Shown here piece by piece: positions 8,426-18,284 of a stretch of 64,000 bases of DNA. The notes under the pieces are model-generated. The model saw only the letters and a list, made by a program, of their open reading frames with translations. It was not told the origin of the DNA and did no database searches. Made by a program: the position numbers and the translations under genes. Position 1 is the first letter of the stretch, and each line of letters begins with the position of its first letter. Source of the DNA: Taiwanofungus camphoratus (Eukaryota > Basidiomycota > Agaricomycetes > Polyporales > Taiwanofungaceae). The stretch covers positions 2,480,001 to 2,544,000 of the forward strand of contig CP021221.1 in assembly GCA_003999685.1 (NCBI GenBank), given 5' to 3'.

Positions 8426-11400
8426 CGTAGTGCCGTGCCTCCACTGAATGTCGGTTGTATGCAGCTTTGCAGATCCGGGTGTAGCGGGCGTTGACCTGGG
8501 GCCTTGCAGGCAACCTGTTGACCTTCTTATATTCCTCCAGAAGGTCGGGCGAGTTCCTTAAGTCCGCCTCGGACTGCCATGTATTAGCCGAGTTCGGCCA
8601 TCCAACCCATTTGATTAGGAACTGCCATTTCCCACGTTGGGCACGATGCCCGTGAATGGCTTCGACTTCGTATTCTTCATCGCCATCGACTAATTCTGGG
8701 GGCGGCCTTGTGAAGTTCGGACCATGTTCCTTGGTTTCCCTGTATGGTGTCAACAGCGATGCATGGAATACTGGATGTATCTTCCATGCCCTTGGTAGCT
8801 GAAGCTTGTACGTTAGCGGTCCTAGGACTTCGGCTATCTTGAGTGGTCCCACTCGCTTTGGGGAAAACTTCCTCGGGGTCTTTAGGCGGAGGTTAGTTGC
8901 TTCTAGCCAAACCTGCGTCCCCTTCTCAAGTGGCTGCCATGTGGTTCGAGCCCTTTCTGCCATCAACTGCGCAGCTAGATCCTGTGCTGCCAGTGCTTCC
9001 TTTCTGAACTCTCCGATGGCTAAGAGTCGGTCCTTGATTGATGGGTACCTTTCCGATGCCTTTGGTGATCCGATTGCCTTTGGATCATATCCCATAATCA
9101 GCTTGAATGGTGACTCCCTTCTTCCAGCATGCGGCACCTGATTGTGTGCGAATTCAAATTCCGGGATAAACTTTGCCCAGTTATGAGGATTGTTGGCACA
9201 CAGGATCCTCCATGCGGCTTCGAGTTCCTGGTTGACACGCTCCGTGCTTCCATCAGACTGCGGATGGTAGGCAGTGCTCATGGCCGCTTTGACACCTGTC
9301 AGCTTGCACCACTCCCGGAACACCGTTGCTGCAAACTGTGGGCCTCGGTCCGATATGATTCTGTCAGGTAGCCCATATCGCCGGTAAACGTTCTGATGGA
9401 GTGCCTCGGCTGTTCCTACTGCATCGATGGTCTTGTTGCAAGGAACCAGGACTATCCCTTTGGACAGTTCTCGGTCCACCACTACCATTAGTGCGTCAGA
9501 TCCACGCGATTCTGGCAGGTCTGTGATGAAGTCGACTGAGATGTGTGAGAACGGCCTGGAGTTCGGTTCCGTTGGGATGGGTTGCGTTGGTGGTCGTGTT
9601 GGATGCGTGTTGACCTTATTCTCCTGGCATTTGGCGCAGCCTTTCACGTAGTTTTCGATAAAGGTGGCCATACCATCCCAGAACCAGTCCCTTCTGGCAA
9701 TGGCAAATGTTCCCTGCGCTCCTGGGTGGGCCATAGCTGGGGTGTCATGGCAAAGTCGAATGACTTCTCTGCGCAAGTCGTCACTAGGTGGTACGTAGAT
9801 TCGATTTTTGTACAGAATCAATCCATCCTGCACATCCCAATCGGCCAATGTTGTGTGCGCAAATCCAGTGCCCTTGAATGGTGGTACTTTCCCCCTTTTT
9901 AAGGCGTCAATCGTCTCGATGACCATGCTGTCACGACTTCGGTGTTGCCGGATGCGCTCGATGAGATCAACATTAACTGCCTTTGCAAACAGCGTTTCTG
10001 GTAAGAGGACAATGTCCTCATTGTCCCTCTCACCCCCTGGATGTCCTGGTCTACGTGATAGGGCGTCCGCCACTACGAGTCGTTTACCCTTTCGATTCTC
10101 CAGTAGTAAGTCAAACTGCGATAGCAGCAGTTGCCATCGTGCCTGGCGTCGTGTTAGCCGTTGGGCTTCTCTGAAGTATGTCAGGTTCTTGTGGTCCGTT
10201 ATAACCGTGACCGGGTGCTTTGCGCCCTCCAGGTGGTGACGCCATTCCTCAAGTGCTCGTACAATTGCCAGTAGTTCTCTATCATAGATCTGATAGTTCC
10301 GTTCTGCTTCCTTCAGCGATTTTGAAAGGAATGCCACCGGGTGAAGTTTCCCATCAGGGCCTTCCTGTTGCAGTACTGCACCTGTTGCAACCAGTGAGGC
10401 ATCGGCCTCGATTACAAACGGTTTCTCAGGGTCAGGCATGGTGAGTACTGGGGCCTCACAAAAACGGCGTTTAAGTGCCTCGAATGCTGCCTGGCACTTG
10501 TTCGACCAGTTCCAATCTACCCCCTTTTTCTTAAGTGCATTCAGGGGGTGGGCGATGTCCGAGAATCCGCGTATAAACCGTCGATAGTAATTGGCAAGGC
10601 CCAGGAATCGTTCCACATCCTTGACTTTGGTCGGTATGGGCCATTCATCGATGCCCCGCAGCTTGCCAGTGTCCATATGGATGTGGCCCGGTGTGATGGT
10701 CATTCCCAGAAACTCGACTTCTTGTACATCAAAGGCACACTTTTCCGGTTTCACAAAGAGGTCCATCTCCTGCAAGCGTTGCAGTACCCGGCGTGTCCGT
10801 TCTCGGTGGATGGTAGCATCATCGGAGTAGATCAGGATGTCGTCCATATAAATGGCTAACCATCCTTCCGCAAGCATGTCTTGAAACCCATCATTCATAA
10901 GCCGCTGGAAGGTGGCCGGGGCATTGCACATGCCGTAGAACATTACCGTTGGTTCAACTAGCTTCTTGGTTCCGTGGTGATTCACCATGAACGCTCCCTT
11001 CCACTGGTCGCCCTCCCTGATGCGTACATTGTTGTAGCCATTTCGGAGGTCCAGCTTCGTGAATATGGTTGCCTTTTGCAGGTTGTCGATGAGCTCTCCA
11101 ATGAGTGGAAGTGGGTATGCATCTTTTACCGTGCTGTTGTTGAGATATCGGTAATCCTGACAGGGCCTGAGTGTACCATCCTTTTTTGCCACAAAAAATG
11201 CTGGGGAGGCCATGGGCGACTTTGAGTCCCGTAGATATCCTTTCGCCAGGTTCTCGTCAAGGAACTTGTCCATCTCTGCTTGTTCAGCCAGGGATAATGC
11301 AATTACCCCGCACTTTCTAGGTACAAAGTTAGGCTTTGTCTCCACAGCGTGGTCCCATGGTCTCGAATCAGGGAATCGAGCAGCGGCCGCCTTTTCAAAG

Positions 11401-12884
11401 CGGTCCCGGTAGTCGAGCAAGTACTCAGGCACCAGGTCTTCGATCTGTGGCCCCTCCTCAGGGGGTGTCAGTGGTGCGCTTGTCTGCCTGGCGGTGGCTA
11501 TAAACCGTTTTGAGCCCCTTACATGACTGTTCCGATCTAATGATGGTTGAGACTTCTTGGGTGGCTGCAGCAGGCCCGTTTCATCGAATAGGGGTTCCGG
11601 TTGATCGTTGAACATGCCTAAGACCCCTTCTCCCCTTGTATAAGCACATAGGATGGTTTCTAGCTCATCATCGTCCTCGTGTGCAGAGGCTCGGCACAAT
11701 GGGATACCGTCCGTGGTAGGCTGGTTCATGATCCAAGCATAGTACCCCTGCCATTCCTTAATCCTGTCCGGGTCAACCGTGAGGGTCCCTTTCGGCCAAT
11801 CAATCTGCGGGTTGACTTGAATCAACCAAGGGTTGCCCAGCACTACTTCGAGGTCCCCGATGTCTGATACATAGAAGTTTGTGGGTATGTCATACCCTTC
11901 AAGCCGTATGCTCCCTTCAACTCGGTGGGTAATCGGTCCACCCCTGTTGGGGGTCCCATCAATGGTCGTACTTCGTACCTTCCGAGGTAGCGGTCGTGTG
12001 GGCAGTCCCCATTGTTCCACAAGGTCAGGGTGTATGAGGTTGGCATCGGCTCCGCTATCGATTAGTGGTCTCACAGCGATGGCCTTTTTCCCGGCGACAA
12101 CATAACCTTCTACATACAGAGTGGTTCCCTTCCGATATCCTGTGATTGTGGCCCCCATTGAGATGGTCGGGTCCTTACTGGTCTTTGGCTTGTCCAAGTT
12201 TCCTTGCACAGGTTTCCCCGTGCCTTCAGCCGTTGATTCCCCTCCTGGGGCATCAGTGAAGTGTTTAAAATGAGGGAACCGTTTCTGTTCAATGGACTCT
12301 ACGGTGGACGTTCCTAAGGATTCTTCCGTTTCTTCACTGCTCCAGTAGTCTGCTGGTGGGACCGGATACGGCTGGGTTTCCTCCAAGGCGAAGTCATCTG
12401 AGTTTGACGAGTGGTGCAGTTCCAGTTCCCTGTCTCTCCCGGCATCATTGGAAGGTTGTGGAAGTCTGGGTTCGCTTTTGTGTGGATCATCGTGTTCATC
12501 GTCAGCTTCCCCTAGGGCCACGTCTCTGTGTCCTTCCTTTCTGATTTTCCTGGGCTCCGGGCATGCCTTGACCAAGTGTCCTGGCTTCCTGCATCGGTAG
12601 CAGCTCCTCTTCTTCCAGTGATGAGGTGTCAGAGCTGTATTGGGGTGGTTGTGTCGGTGTCCTTGCCTGGAGCCTGTGCCTCTCTGCCCCTGTTCGAGGG
12701 CTTCAGTGGAGGGCTGAGAAAGTCTGAGGTCATTGTCGCTTGGGGTAAGCGGTCCATCCCAGGGGATCCCTAGGGCTGCTTCTTCTGTTGTTTCTGGTCG
12801 GGGTATGTGGTCTTCCTCCCTTCCTTCCTTCAATTTTCTTCGCCAGGTGATAGCTCTCCAGACTATCGCCAGGAACTTCTCCAT
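7902..12884 (-). CDS. Element B: gag-pol polyprotein
   Basis: A 1660-residue frame equal to that of element A except for one residue (Arg instead of Gln at 301, just downstream of the protease active site). Domain order is the same: CCHC knuckle, DSGAD protease, YMDD reverse transcriptase, RNase H, HHCC and DDE integrase, chromodomain. The chromodomain in this class is thought to guide integration to heterochromatin, which fits the insertion into an existing transposon. Confidence 0.9.
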   Translation of the reverse strand: MEKFLAIVWRAITWRRKLKEGREEDHIPRPETTEEAALGIPWDGPLTPSDNDLRLSQPSTEALEQGQRGTGSRQGHRHNHPNTALTPHHWKKRSCYRCRKPGHLVKACPEPRKIRKEGHRDVALGEADDEHDDPHKSEPRLPQPSNDAGRDRELELHHSSNSDDFALEETQPYPVPPADYWSSEETEESLGTSTVESIEQKRFPHFKHFTDAPGGESTAEGTGKPVQGNLDKPKTSKDPTISMGATITGYRKGTTLYVEGYVVAGKKAIAVRPLIDSGADANLIHPDLVEQWGLPTRPLPRKVRSTTIDGTPNRGGPITHRVEGSIRLEGYDIPTNFYVSDIGDLEVVLGNPWLIQVNPQIDWPKGTLTVDPDRIKEWQGYYAWIMNQPTTDGIPLCRASAHEDDDELETILCAYTRGEGVLGMFNDQPEPLFDETGLLQPPKKSQPSLDRNSHVRGSKRFIATARQTSAPLTPPEEGPQIEDLVPEYLLDYRDRFEKAAAARFPDSRPWDHAVETKPNFVPRKCGVIALSLAEQAEMDKFLDENLAKGYLRDSKSPMASPAFFVAKKDGTLRPCQDYRYLNNSTVKDAYPLPLIGELIDNLQKATIFTKLDLRNGYNNVRIREGDQWKGAFMVNHHGTKKLVEPTVMFYGMCNAPATFQRLMNDGFQDMLAEGWLAIYMDDILIYSDDATIHRERTRRVLQRLQEMDLFVKPEKCAFDVQEVEFLGMTITPGHIHMDTGKLRGIDEWPIPTKVKDVERFLGLANYYRRFIRGFSDIAHPLNALKKKGVDWNWSNKCQAAFEALKRRFCEAPVLTMPDPEKPFVIEADASLVATGAVLQQEGPDGKLHPVAFLSKSLKEAERNYQIYDRELLAIVRALEEWRHHLEGAKHPVTVITDHKNLTYFREAQRLTRRQARWQLLLSQFDLLLENRKGKRLVVADALSRRPGHPGGERDNEDIVLLPETLFAKAVNVDLIERIRQHRSRDSMVIETIDALKRGKVPPFKGTGFAHTTLADWDVQDGLILYKNRIYVPPSDDLRREVIRLCHDTPAMAHPGAQGTFAIARRDWFWDGMATFIENYVKGCAKCQENKVNTHPTRPPTQPIPTEPNSRPFSHISVDFITDLPESRGSDALMVVVDRELSKGIVLVPCNKTIDAVGTAEALHQNVYRRYGLPDRIISDRGPQFAATVFREWCKLTGVKAAMSTAYHPQSDGSTERVNQELEAAWRILCANNPHNWAKFIPEFEFAHNQVPHAGRRESPFKLIMGYDPKAIGSPKASERYPSIKDRLLAIGEFRKEALAAQDLAAQLMAERARTTWQPLEKGTQVWLEATNLRLKTPRKFSPKRVGPLKIAEVLGPLTYKLQLPRAWKIHPVFHASLLTPYRETKEHGPNFTRPPPELVDGDEEYEVEAIHGHRAQRGKWQFLIKWVGWPNSANTWQSEADLRNSPDLLEEYKKVNRLPARPQVNARYTRICKAAYNRHSVEARHYDVHSYRPPTAIRLLEPQRSKGTRPRTPSTSKTHTRTPLPKHSGDSAPIGSVRRSVRSVETCAPHGLGPGGCRSTARNRHPAVGLARPVGVDEHLSDTGHCRARGWQLGHTRTKANRPWAKWQQPDNVAVGHSPHRCKPSSPQPARRPHALPSNGRHRQPDTATTSGQNTGPFCQ

Positions 12885-13087
12885 CTTTCCGGTGTTTCTT
12901 ATCCTTCAACTCGACACTGATGGTACGCACTTGTAGTCAAGTGATCCTCCTGCCAGTCCTTTCCAACGAGGACACTGGTCTTACCCAATCCTTCCTATGA
13001 GGACGTTGGTGAGGGTCCGGTTTCGTTCGCTTGTTCGCGTTCTAATTCGCTATCCTGAGATAGAATTTGTAGGGAATCTTGTCCTAA

Positions 13088-13658
13088 TGTTACGGGGGGT
13101 CTACGCCCGTAGGTGACTACCGTGACGGGGGGTTGTTGAATAGTCAGGCGTGAAGTGTAAACGAGGAGTCAGCCTGGCTGACGACGAGTACACGTCTAAG
13201 TCTTCAACCGCTAGCCCAACGGTCTCGAGAGAGTTGCGGGCTAAGTCACAGCCTAAGTCCTAGTGTAGTCACAAGGATATAGGTGGTCTAAGGTGACCCG
13301 TTGAATAGACAAAGATATAGAGGCCTAAGCCTAGTCGTGAAGTACAAATGGTAACAACGGCACCAAAGTACACGGTGTAACTAAGGAGGACAAGATTGGG
13401 GTGCTCCGCGGTGAGCCAACCCCTTAAGTACTATGGTGGGTTTAGGGCAAGCCAGCCCTCACTCCCACGGGTTCCAGCACCTAAGCGTCCATAAGTCAGA
13501 GGCCCAAGTGGTCCCTTCTGAGGAACAGTCCATAACTAAGCGGGTGACGGTCAGCCCGTCAGGAATAATGGTGATAATTGTAAGTGTACACGACCCGCTA
13601 GTCCGGTATAGTGAAGAGAAATGAAAATGTAAGTTCGCACCATCACCGCCTTGTAACA
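13088..13658 (-). repeat. LTR of element B (5' LTR in element orientation)
   Basis: A 571-bp LTR identical to the others of this family. Right flank CGATG. Confidence 0.95.
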
Positions 13659-14547
13659 CGATGAGTTCGTGGGTGGATCGGACGCATTCACAGGCTTCGG
13701 AGGTGAAGGCGCTGAATTAGAAGGATAATTGGATCGCCTTAGAATGGTAGGAGGGGTCTGGTTCTGCGCCTCCGCCACTGGGGCATCTTGGTTAGCAGGG
13801 GGATCCACTACTGGATGCTGAGCACGTCCTATCGGAGGTGCGTTGGCTATGGGCGGGTTTCTAGGATTGGACTGCATATTAGGAGCACCCTGCCTTCTGC
13901 GCTGGGGTACTTCCACGCCATCGAAGACTTTACGACGTCTCCGAAGTTGGTAAATCTCATGTTCTAAAGCGGCTATACGATCCTCGGCGGATAGTGAGAA
14001 TGCGGGCACACTTAGGCGATTGTCGATTTTGAATAGGAGCTGTGGGGAGGAATTCATGCCATTCTGTCGATGATATTCGTAAAGCCTATCGCGAATCGTA
14101 CGTCCTGGGATCGTTCTGGGTACGAAATTTCCATTTGGCAGTACTATCTTTCCATCTGGGTTGCGCTTGCACTTGCCATTCTTGATGTCTTGCTCAATGT
14201 GCTTGCAACACCTAGTGCAGCAGTCCAAGTCCCCACAATAGTGACAGTACTGGCCTTCTACATGGGTGTGCTCGCCACACGAACTGTTCAATCGGGGGGG
14301 TCGCTGGTTCGCAAGAACAGGAGCTAGCGCACTGGTTACGGACTTTGTGAGGATCTCTGCGAACGTCTGTAGATCCTCTATCTTTAGCGATGAGCCCCCT
14401 ACGGGCGCGGCAGTGGTCGAAGTAGTTACAGTCATAGCAGAGGTAAGAGTCGTAGAAGTACCAAGGAGTACGAACTTCGCTGCGCTATGTAGCTGGTCCA
14501 AGGTGTAGGGATCATCGGGTAAGTGATCAGGGAACTTTAGCTGTAAC
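13659..14547 (-). mobile_element. Element C fragment: C-terminal half of a Gag-like protein
   Basis: The minus strand encodes a protein segment that begins near FPDHLPDDPYTLDQLHSAAK, followed by a Ser/Thr/Ala-rich stretch, a cysteine cluster (CHYCGDLDCCTRCC, about 14200-14260), a basic stretch, a short heptad-like region (LSAEDRIAALEHEIYQLRRR) and a Pro/Asn-rich tail. This is the usual layout of a retroelement Gag behind its capsid. On the left it is bounded by the CGATG target site of element B and on the right by a family D LTR. Confidence 0.7.
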
Positions 14548-15024
14548 TGATACAATTTCTACTTCTTGTCATTACCACGGCCATTACTTACATATGGACT
14601 ATTACTGTACGGGCCACGGATCGGCCCCGCTTACACATAGGACTATGACTCATATCCGGGCTGCTTACCACATTCCCCATTACTCACACGTATTGCTAAT
14701 ACGCCCGGATCGCACCATTTTCTATTTACTCAAAGTTGTACCACACTTCGGACCTCCTGCCCTAGAGTAGTTCTTGGTCCGTGCTCACGATTGGTACTTG
14801 TATATATAGCATGTACTTTAGCTTAGGTCAGACCTTAAGTCTGATCTTGTTACTATCATATTCGTGTCTTGTATCCTCTCGCTCGCATCTGAGTAATACT
14901 CGCTCGAGTCTACGGACTTCACGACACTCGGTCAATATCGACCATAAGCCCTCGCCACCTTCTATCGTGGTCAGGCCCTCACGCGGAAGGCAGCACATAG
15001 GATCCGAGATACCAATTTGTATCA
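14548..15024 (-). repeat. Family D LTR, lone copy
   Basis: A 477-bp LTR that begins TGATACAA and ends TTGTATCA (8-bp inverted ends), in the opposite orientation to the two D LTRs at 15216 and 16912. It contains a TATATATAG box and a near-palindrome built on TCAGACCTTAAGTCTGA. The left flank is GTAAC and the right flank is GGATC, so its two flanks do not match each other; they match the flanks of the other D copies. Confidence 0.85.
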
Positions 15025-15215
15025 GGATCAGTTGATAGGAGAATGTGCTAGAATTGGAATCAACAATGTGACAGACTTAGGAAGCTTCTATCGTGAGTTT
15101 TATGTCATCACGAAGTATCTAATTTCAAAAAATAGGTTGTCTACTATCGAGCAAAGCCGTGCTTTTGCGAGGGCCTTCCAGCCTTCGCTATGGGCTCGCG
15201 TGTCTACTAGGTTAC
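15025..15215 (+). mobile_element. Element C fragment (191 bp) in opposite orientation
   Basis: A 191-bp segment between two oppositely oriented D LTRs. On the plus strand it encodes a Gag-like stretch (FYREFYVITKYLISKNRL ... EQSRAFARAFQP), typical of the capsid part of agaricomycete elements, while the rest of element C is read on the minus strand. It starts with GGATC and ends with GTTAC, which are the partners of the 5-bp sequences at 17410-17414 and 14543-14547. Confidence 0.7.
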
Positions 15216-15692
15216 TGATACAAATTGGTATCTCGGATCCTATGTGCTGCCTTCCACATGAGGGCCTGACCACGATAGAAGGTGGCGAGGGCTTATGGTC
15301 GATATTGACCGAGTGTCGTGAAGTCCGTAGACTCGAGCGAGTATTACTCAGATGCGAGCGAGAGGATACAAGACACGAATATGATAGTAACAAGATCAGA
15401 CTTAAGGTCTGACCTAAGCTAAAGTACATGCTATATATACAAGTACCAATCGTGAGCACGGACCAAGAACTACTCTAGGGCAGGAGGTCCGAAGTGTGGT
15501 ACAACTTTGAGTAAATAGAAAATGGTGCGATCCGGGCGTATTAGCAATACGTGTGAGTAATGAGGAATGTGATAAGCGGCCCGGATATGAGTCAGAGTCC
15601 TATGCGTAAGCGGGGCCGATCCGGGGCCCGTACAGTAATAGTCCATATGTAAGCAATGACCGTGGTAATGACAAGAAATAGAAATTGTATCA
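15216..15692 (-). repeat. Family D LTR (3' side of element D)
   Basis: A 477-bp LTR beginning TGATACAAATTGG and ending GAAATTGTATCA on the plus strand. It is the reverse complement of the lone LTR at 14548-15024, with a few differences. Its left flank is GTTAC. Confidence 0.85.
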
Positions 15693-16461
15693 AGGATGAA
15701 GAAGTGCGGGTTGGGCGGGTGACGACTGCATCTACGTCCATGGGTTCATCATAATTGGCTGAAGTGGTGATGTTGGAGATCTGGTCGACCCCTCTGTAGA
15801 TTGCGTCCAAGGATAAGACGTCCCTGTACCATTTTTCCATGGTGTCTGGCCTCTCGGATATGGCCCTTCCGGCTAATGTGGCATAGATCTGGCGGTCTAG
15901 TCCCTTGATGAATATCGCCCTAAGGGTAGGGTAATCGTTCTCGGTGCGGTTTCCGTTCGCATCGATGGATGCGTCCTTCAATTTCACCTTTTCGGCCAGA
16001 AGTCGGAATCTTTCCACATACATTTTAGTAGTGGCTCTCGTTTTCTTGTTAAGTTGCTTGGCCGGTAATTCCATGAGTACCTGATGTGCTCGCTGCACTC
16101 CCTCATGTTCGGGGAATGCTGTCTTGAGGGATGCCTTGAATAGGTCCCATGTCCTGTAGGGTGCGTGGCCCCCTGCTGCTCGTTCGTAGAACGTATCACG
16201 CCATATGCGTGCGTCTTGCCCTCCCTTCATGAGGGCGACCGCAAATGCAATTTTTGCGTCATCGCTGAGGTTGGTGTTATTAGTGGCGGTGAAGTAGTGT
16301 TCCACCCGCTGAATGAATCGGTCCAAGTCTTCTCCTTGCCCGGTGAATGGATCCGGTGCAGGAATGTCGAGCTTGAGGGCTCGAGCCCCTTGCTGCTGGG
16401 TGTTGAGGCAAGCGATGAGTGCCTCCAGCTGTTGTTGGGTCATATTCCCAATCGTGGCCAT
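15592..16461 (-). CDS. Element D: Ty3/Gypsy-type Gag (capsid) frame
   Basis: A 289-residue frame that starts at the Met before ATIGNMTQQQLEALIACL. It has the classic features of the retrotransposon Gag capsid family: a PDPFTGQGEDLDRFIQRVE start, a W-x-D-x-F segment, FKASLKTAFPEHEG, and a YVERFRLLAEKV stretch. No CCHC knuckle follows. The last 35 or so residues read into the LTR and are not likely to be part of the protein as it evolved. It is a fossil or a helper-dependent Gag. Confidence 0.7.
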   Translation of the reverse strand: MATIGNMTQQQLEALIACLNTQQQGARALKLDIPAPDPFTGQGEDLDRFIQRVEHYFTATNNTNLSDDAKIAFAVALMKGGQDARIWRDTFYERAAGGHAPYRTWDLFKASLKTAFPEHEGVQRAHQVLMELPAKQLNKKTRATTKMYVERFRLLAEKVKLKDASIDANGNRTENDYPTLRAIFIKGLDRQIYATLAGRAISERPDTMEKWYRDVLSLDAIYRGVDQISNITTSANYDEPMDVDAVVTRPTRTSSSLIQFLFLVITTVIAYIWTITVRAPDRPRLRIGL

Positions 16462-16911
16462 TGTGACTCGTCGAGGTGTGGGTGCGGATATTAGAGGAGT
16501 GGATGTGGAAGAGGATGGAGTGGGAGTGGGGGTTCGGGAGGTTGAGGCGGTGAACGAGTCCTCGGTGGTTGATTCAATGGGTGTGGTTTCCTGCGACCCT
16601 CTCGTAAATAAGATGGAGATGTCTTTCCCTTCGTCGACAGGGTTTCGCTGGAAGTAGGCAGCGAGGTTAGCCTGCGCTTGTTGGATTGGTCGTCTGGTTG
16701 TTGTTCTGACCCAGGTAAGCGGTGAACTCGGATAGATTGGGTTCCGGTTCGCGTCTACGAATACTCGTTGTTCAATGTCATAGAGTAGTGGTTCCTCCCC
16801 TTGTGTGGGTAACCCCCAATAGTCAGGATCGACGGTCCTGAGGTAAGACGTGGTAATGGATGTATGCCCGCTAGATAGTACTAGGGGCGACTTGGCGTAA
16901 GTCTGATCTTT

Positions 16912-17409
16912 TGATACAAATTGGTATCTCGGATCCTATGTGCTGCCTTCCGTGTGAGGGCCTGACCACAATAGAAGGTGGCGAGGGCTTATGGTCGATA
17001 TAGACCGGGTGTCGTGAAGTCCGTAGACTCGAGCGAGTATTACTCAGATGCAAGCGAGTATTACTCAGATGCGAGCGAGAGGATACAAGACACGAATATG
17101 ATAGTAACAAGATCAGACTTAAGGTCTGACCTAAGCTAAAGTACATGCTATATATACAAGTACCAATCGTGAGCACGGACCAAGAACTACTCTAGGGCAG
17201 GAGGTCCGAAGTGTGGTACAACTTTGAGTAAATAGAAAATGGTGCGATCCGGGCGTATTAGCAATACGTGTGAGTAATGGGGAATGTGGTAAGCGGCTCG
17301 GATATGAGTCATAGTCCTATGTGTAAGCGGGGCCGATCCGTGGCCCGTACAGTAATAGTCCATATGTAAGTAATGGCCGTGGTAATGACAAGAAGTAGAA
17401 ATTGTATCA
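16912..17409 (-). repeat. Family D LTR (5' side of element D)
   Basis: A 498-bp LTR, longer than its partners because a 21-bp stretch around GCGAGTATTACTCAGAT is repeated in tandem near 17030-17080. The right flank is GATCC. Confidence 0.85.
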
Positions 17410-18244
17410 GATCCAAGTCAGACATAGACCACATTCTATCGTCCTCTGTGCCTGGGTAGAGGCTTCTAATCTTGAAGTCTTTGTAGGTCTTTGTAACATC
17501 AGAACACTCAGGGAGGGACTCCCATAGGTCCAAAACATCGATAGAGAGGTAGCAAGTAGTCCAATGTTTCTTCGTTGCCTCATCCGCTATCTGGCAGTGG
17601 ACAAAAAGTGACTCTAAGTCCTGGAAATACCTTCGGATGGTCCTAGGCTGGTCAGGATCGAAAGTGGGGGATGTACGATCCCCTTGAGGCGGCATGAGTG
17701 GAGGTGCATTCATGGTTGACACAGGAATAGGATTTAGGGGATTAGCTAAAATGGGTGCGGTCAGAGATGGGTTCGAAGCTGAGTTGATGCTAGCTGAAGA
17801 GGATTGGGTCGTAGAAGCATCGGAAAGTGTAATAGAAGGAATCGGAGGGGAATGCAAAGTTGATGGGAGCGTAGGGGATAGCTGAGGGGATTCTGGTAAA
17901 CGGACTAAGATAGGGTCAGATGCTGAAGAAGGACCGCTTTCTTCAGAGGTGTTAGGAAGCTCAGGGGACGTGGGCTGAGGTTCGAAGTCCTCAATTGGTG
18001 AGTCTTCGGACGTGGTAAGCATGTCTAGAGACCCTTCGAAAAGAGCCTCAAAGTCGGGGGTCGATTCAGAAGATTCGAGTGTAGAAATGATATCGGAGGG
18101 GATAGTCGTAGGTGTTCGCGAAGAGGTGCTTCGTGGAAGGCCTGCTTGAGTATAGTAACAATAGCCGACCTGAAAGAACTCAGATAGTAACTGATCGCTG
18201 TTTCTCGGAGAGGACTGGTTAGACGTAGGATGATCTGAAGGCAA
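17410..18244 (-). mobile_element. Element C fragment: N-terminal half of a Gag-like protein
   Basis: The minus strand encodes about 275 residues that start at a Met (18244). They are Ser/Pro/Thr-rich first, then a segment with DQPRTIRRYFQDLESLF and YPGTEDDRMWSMSDLD that matches the capsid start of agaricomycete Gag proteins in layout. The end coincides with the family D LTR at 17409. Confidence 0.7.
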
Positions 18245-18254
18245 TGAAATCTTG

Positions 18255-18281
18255 ACTGCTCCCCCTCGCGGTGGGCTCCAG
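18255..18281 (-). promoter_or_regulatory. Possible primer-binding region of element C
   Basis: On the minus strand, TGGAGCCCACCGCGAGG lies a few bases inside a TGATAC...-type LTR edge (18285-18290) and just ahead of the Gag start. TGG at this place is what a tRNA-primed primer-binding site begins with. I could not match it to a tRNA by eye. Confidence 0.3.
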
Positions 18282-18284
18282 AAA

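Larger units (their letters stand above)
7088..13658 (-). mobile_element. Element B: second full-length copy of the same chromovirus
   Basis: A second 6571-bp copy, offset by 6974 bases from A, in the same orientation, flanked by its own target duplication CGATG (7083-7087 and 13659-13663). All four LTRs of A and B look identical. In the coding part I see a single residue difference (Gln in A, Arg in B, at residue 301 of the long frame). Because the duplications differ, this is an independent insertion and not a tandem duplication of A. It looks whole. Both copies must be young compared with element C and family D. Confidence 0.93.
15216..17409 (-). mobile_element. Element D: short gag-only LTR element
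   Basis: A 2194-bp unit with LTRs at 15216-15692 (477 bp) and 16912-17409 (498 bp) and an internal region of only 1219 bp. The internal region codes, on the minus strand, for a Ty3/Gypsy-type capsid and nothing of pol. Such short elements with terminal repeats and only a Gag domain have been named TR-GAG and are thought to depend on other elements for replication. It sits in the gag part of element C. The LTRs differ by a short internal duplication and scattered substitutions, so it is older than A and B. Confidence 0.75.

Noticed and set aside
14781-15459. Pair of similar open frames (MLTIGTCIYSMYFSLGQTLS...) on both strands
   Set aside because: They are readings of the inverted D LTRs, not genes.
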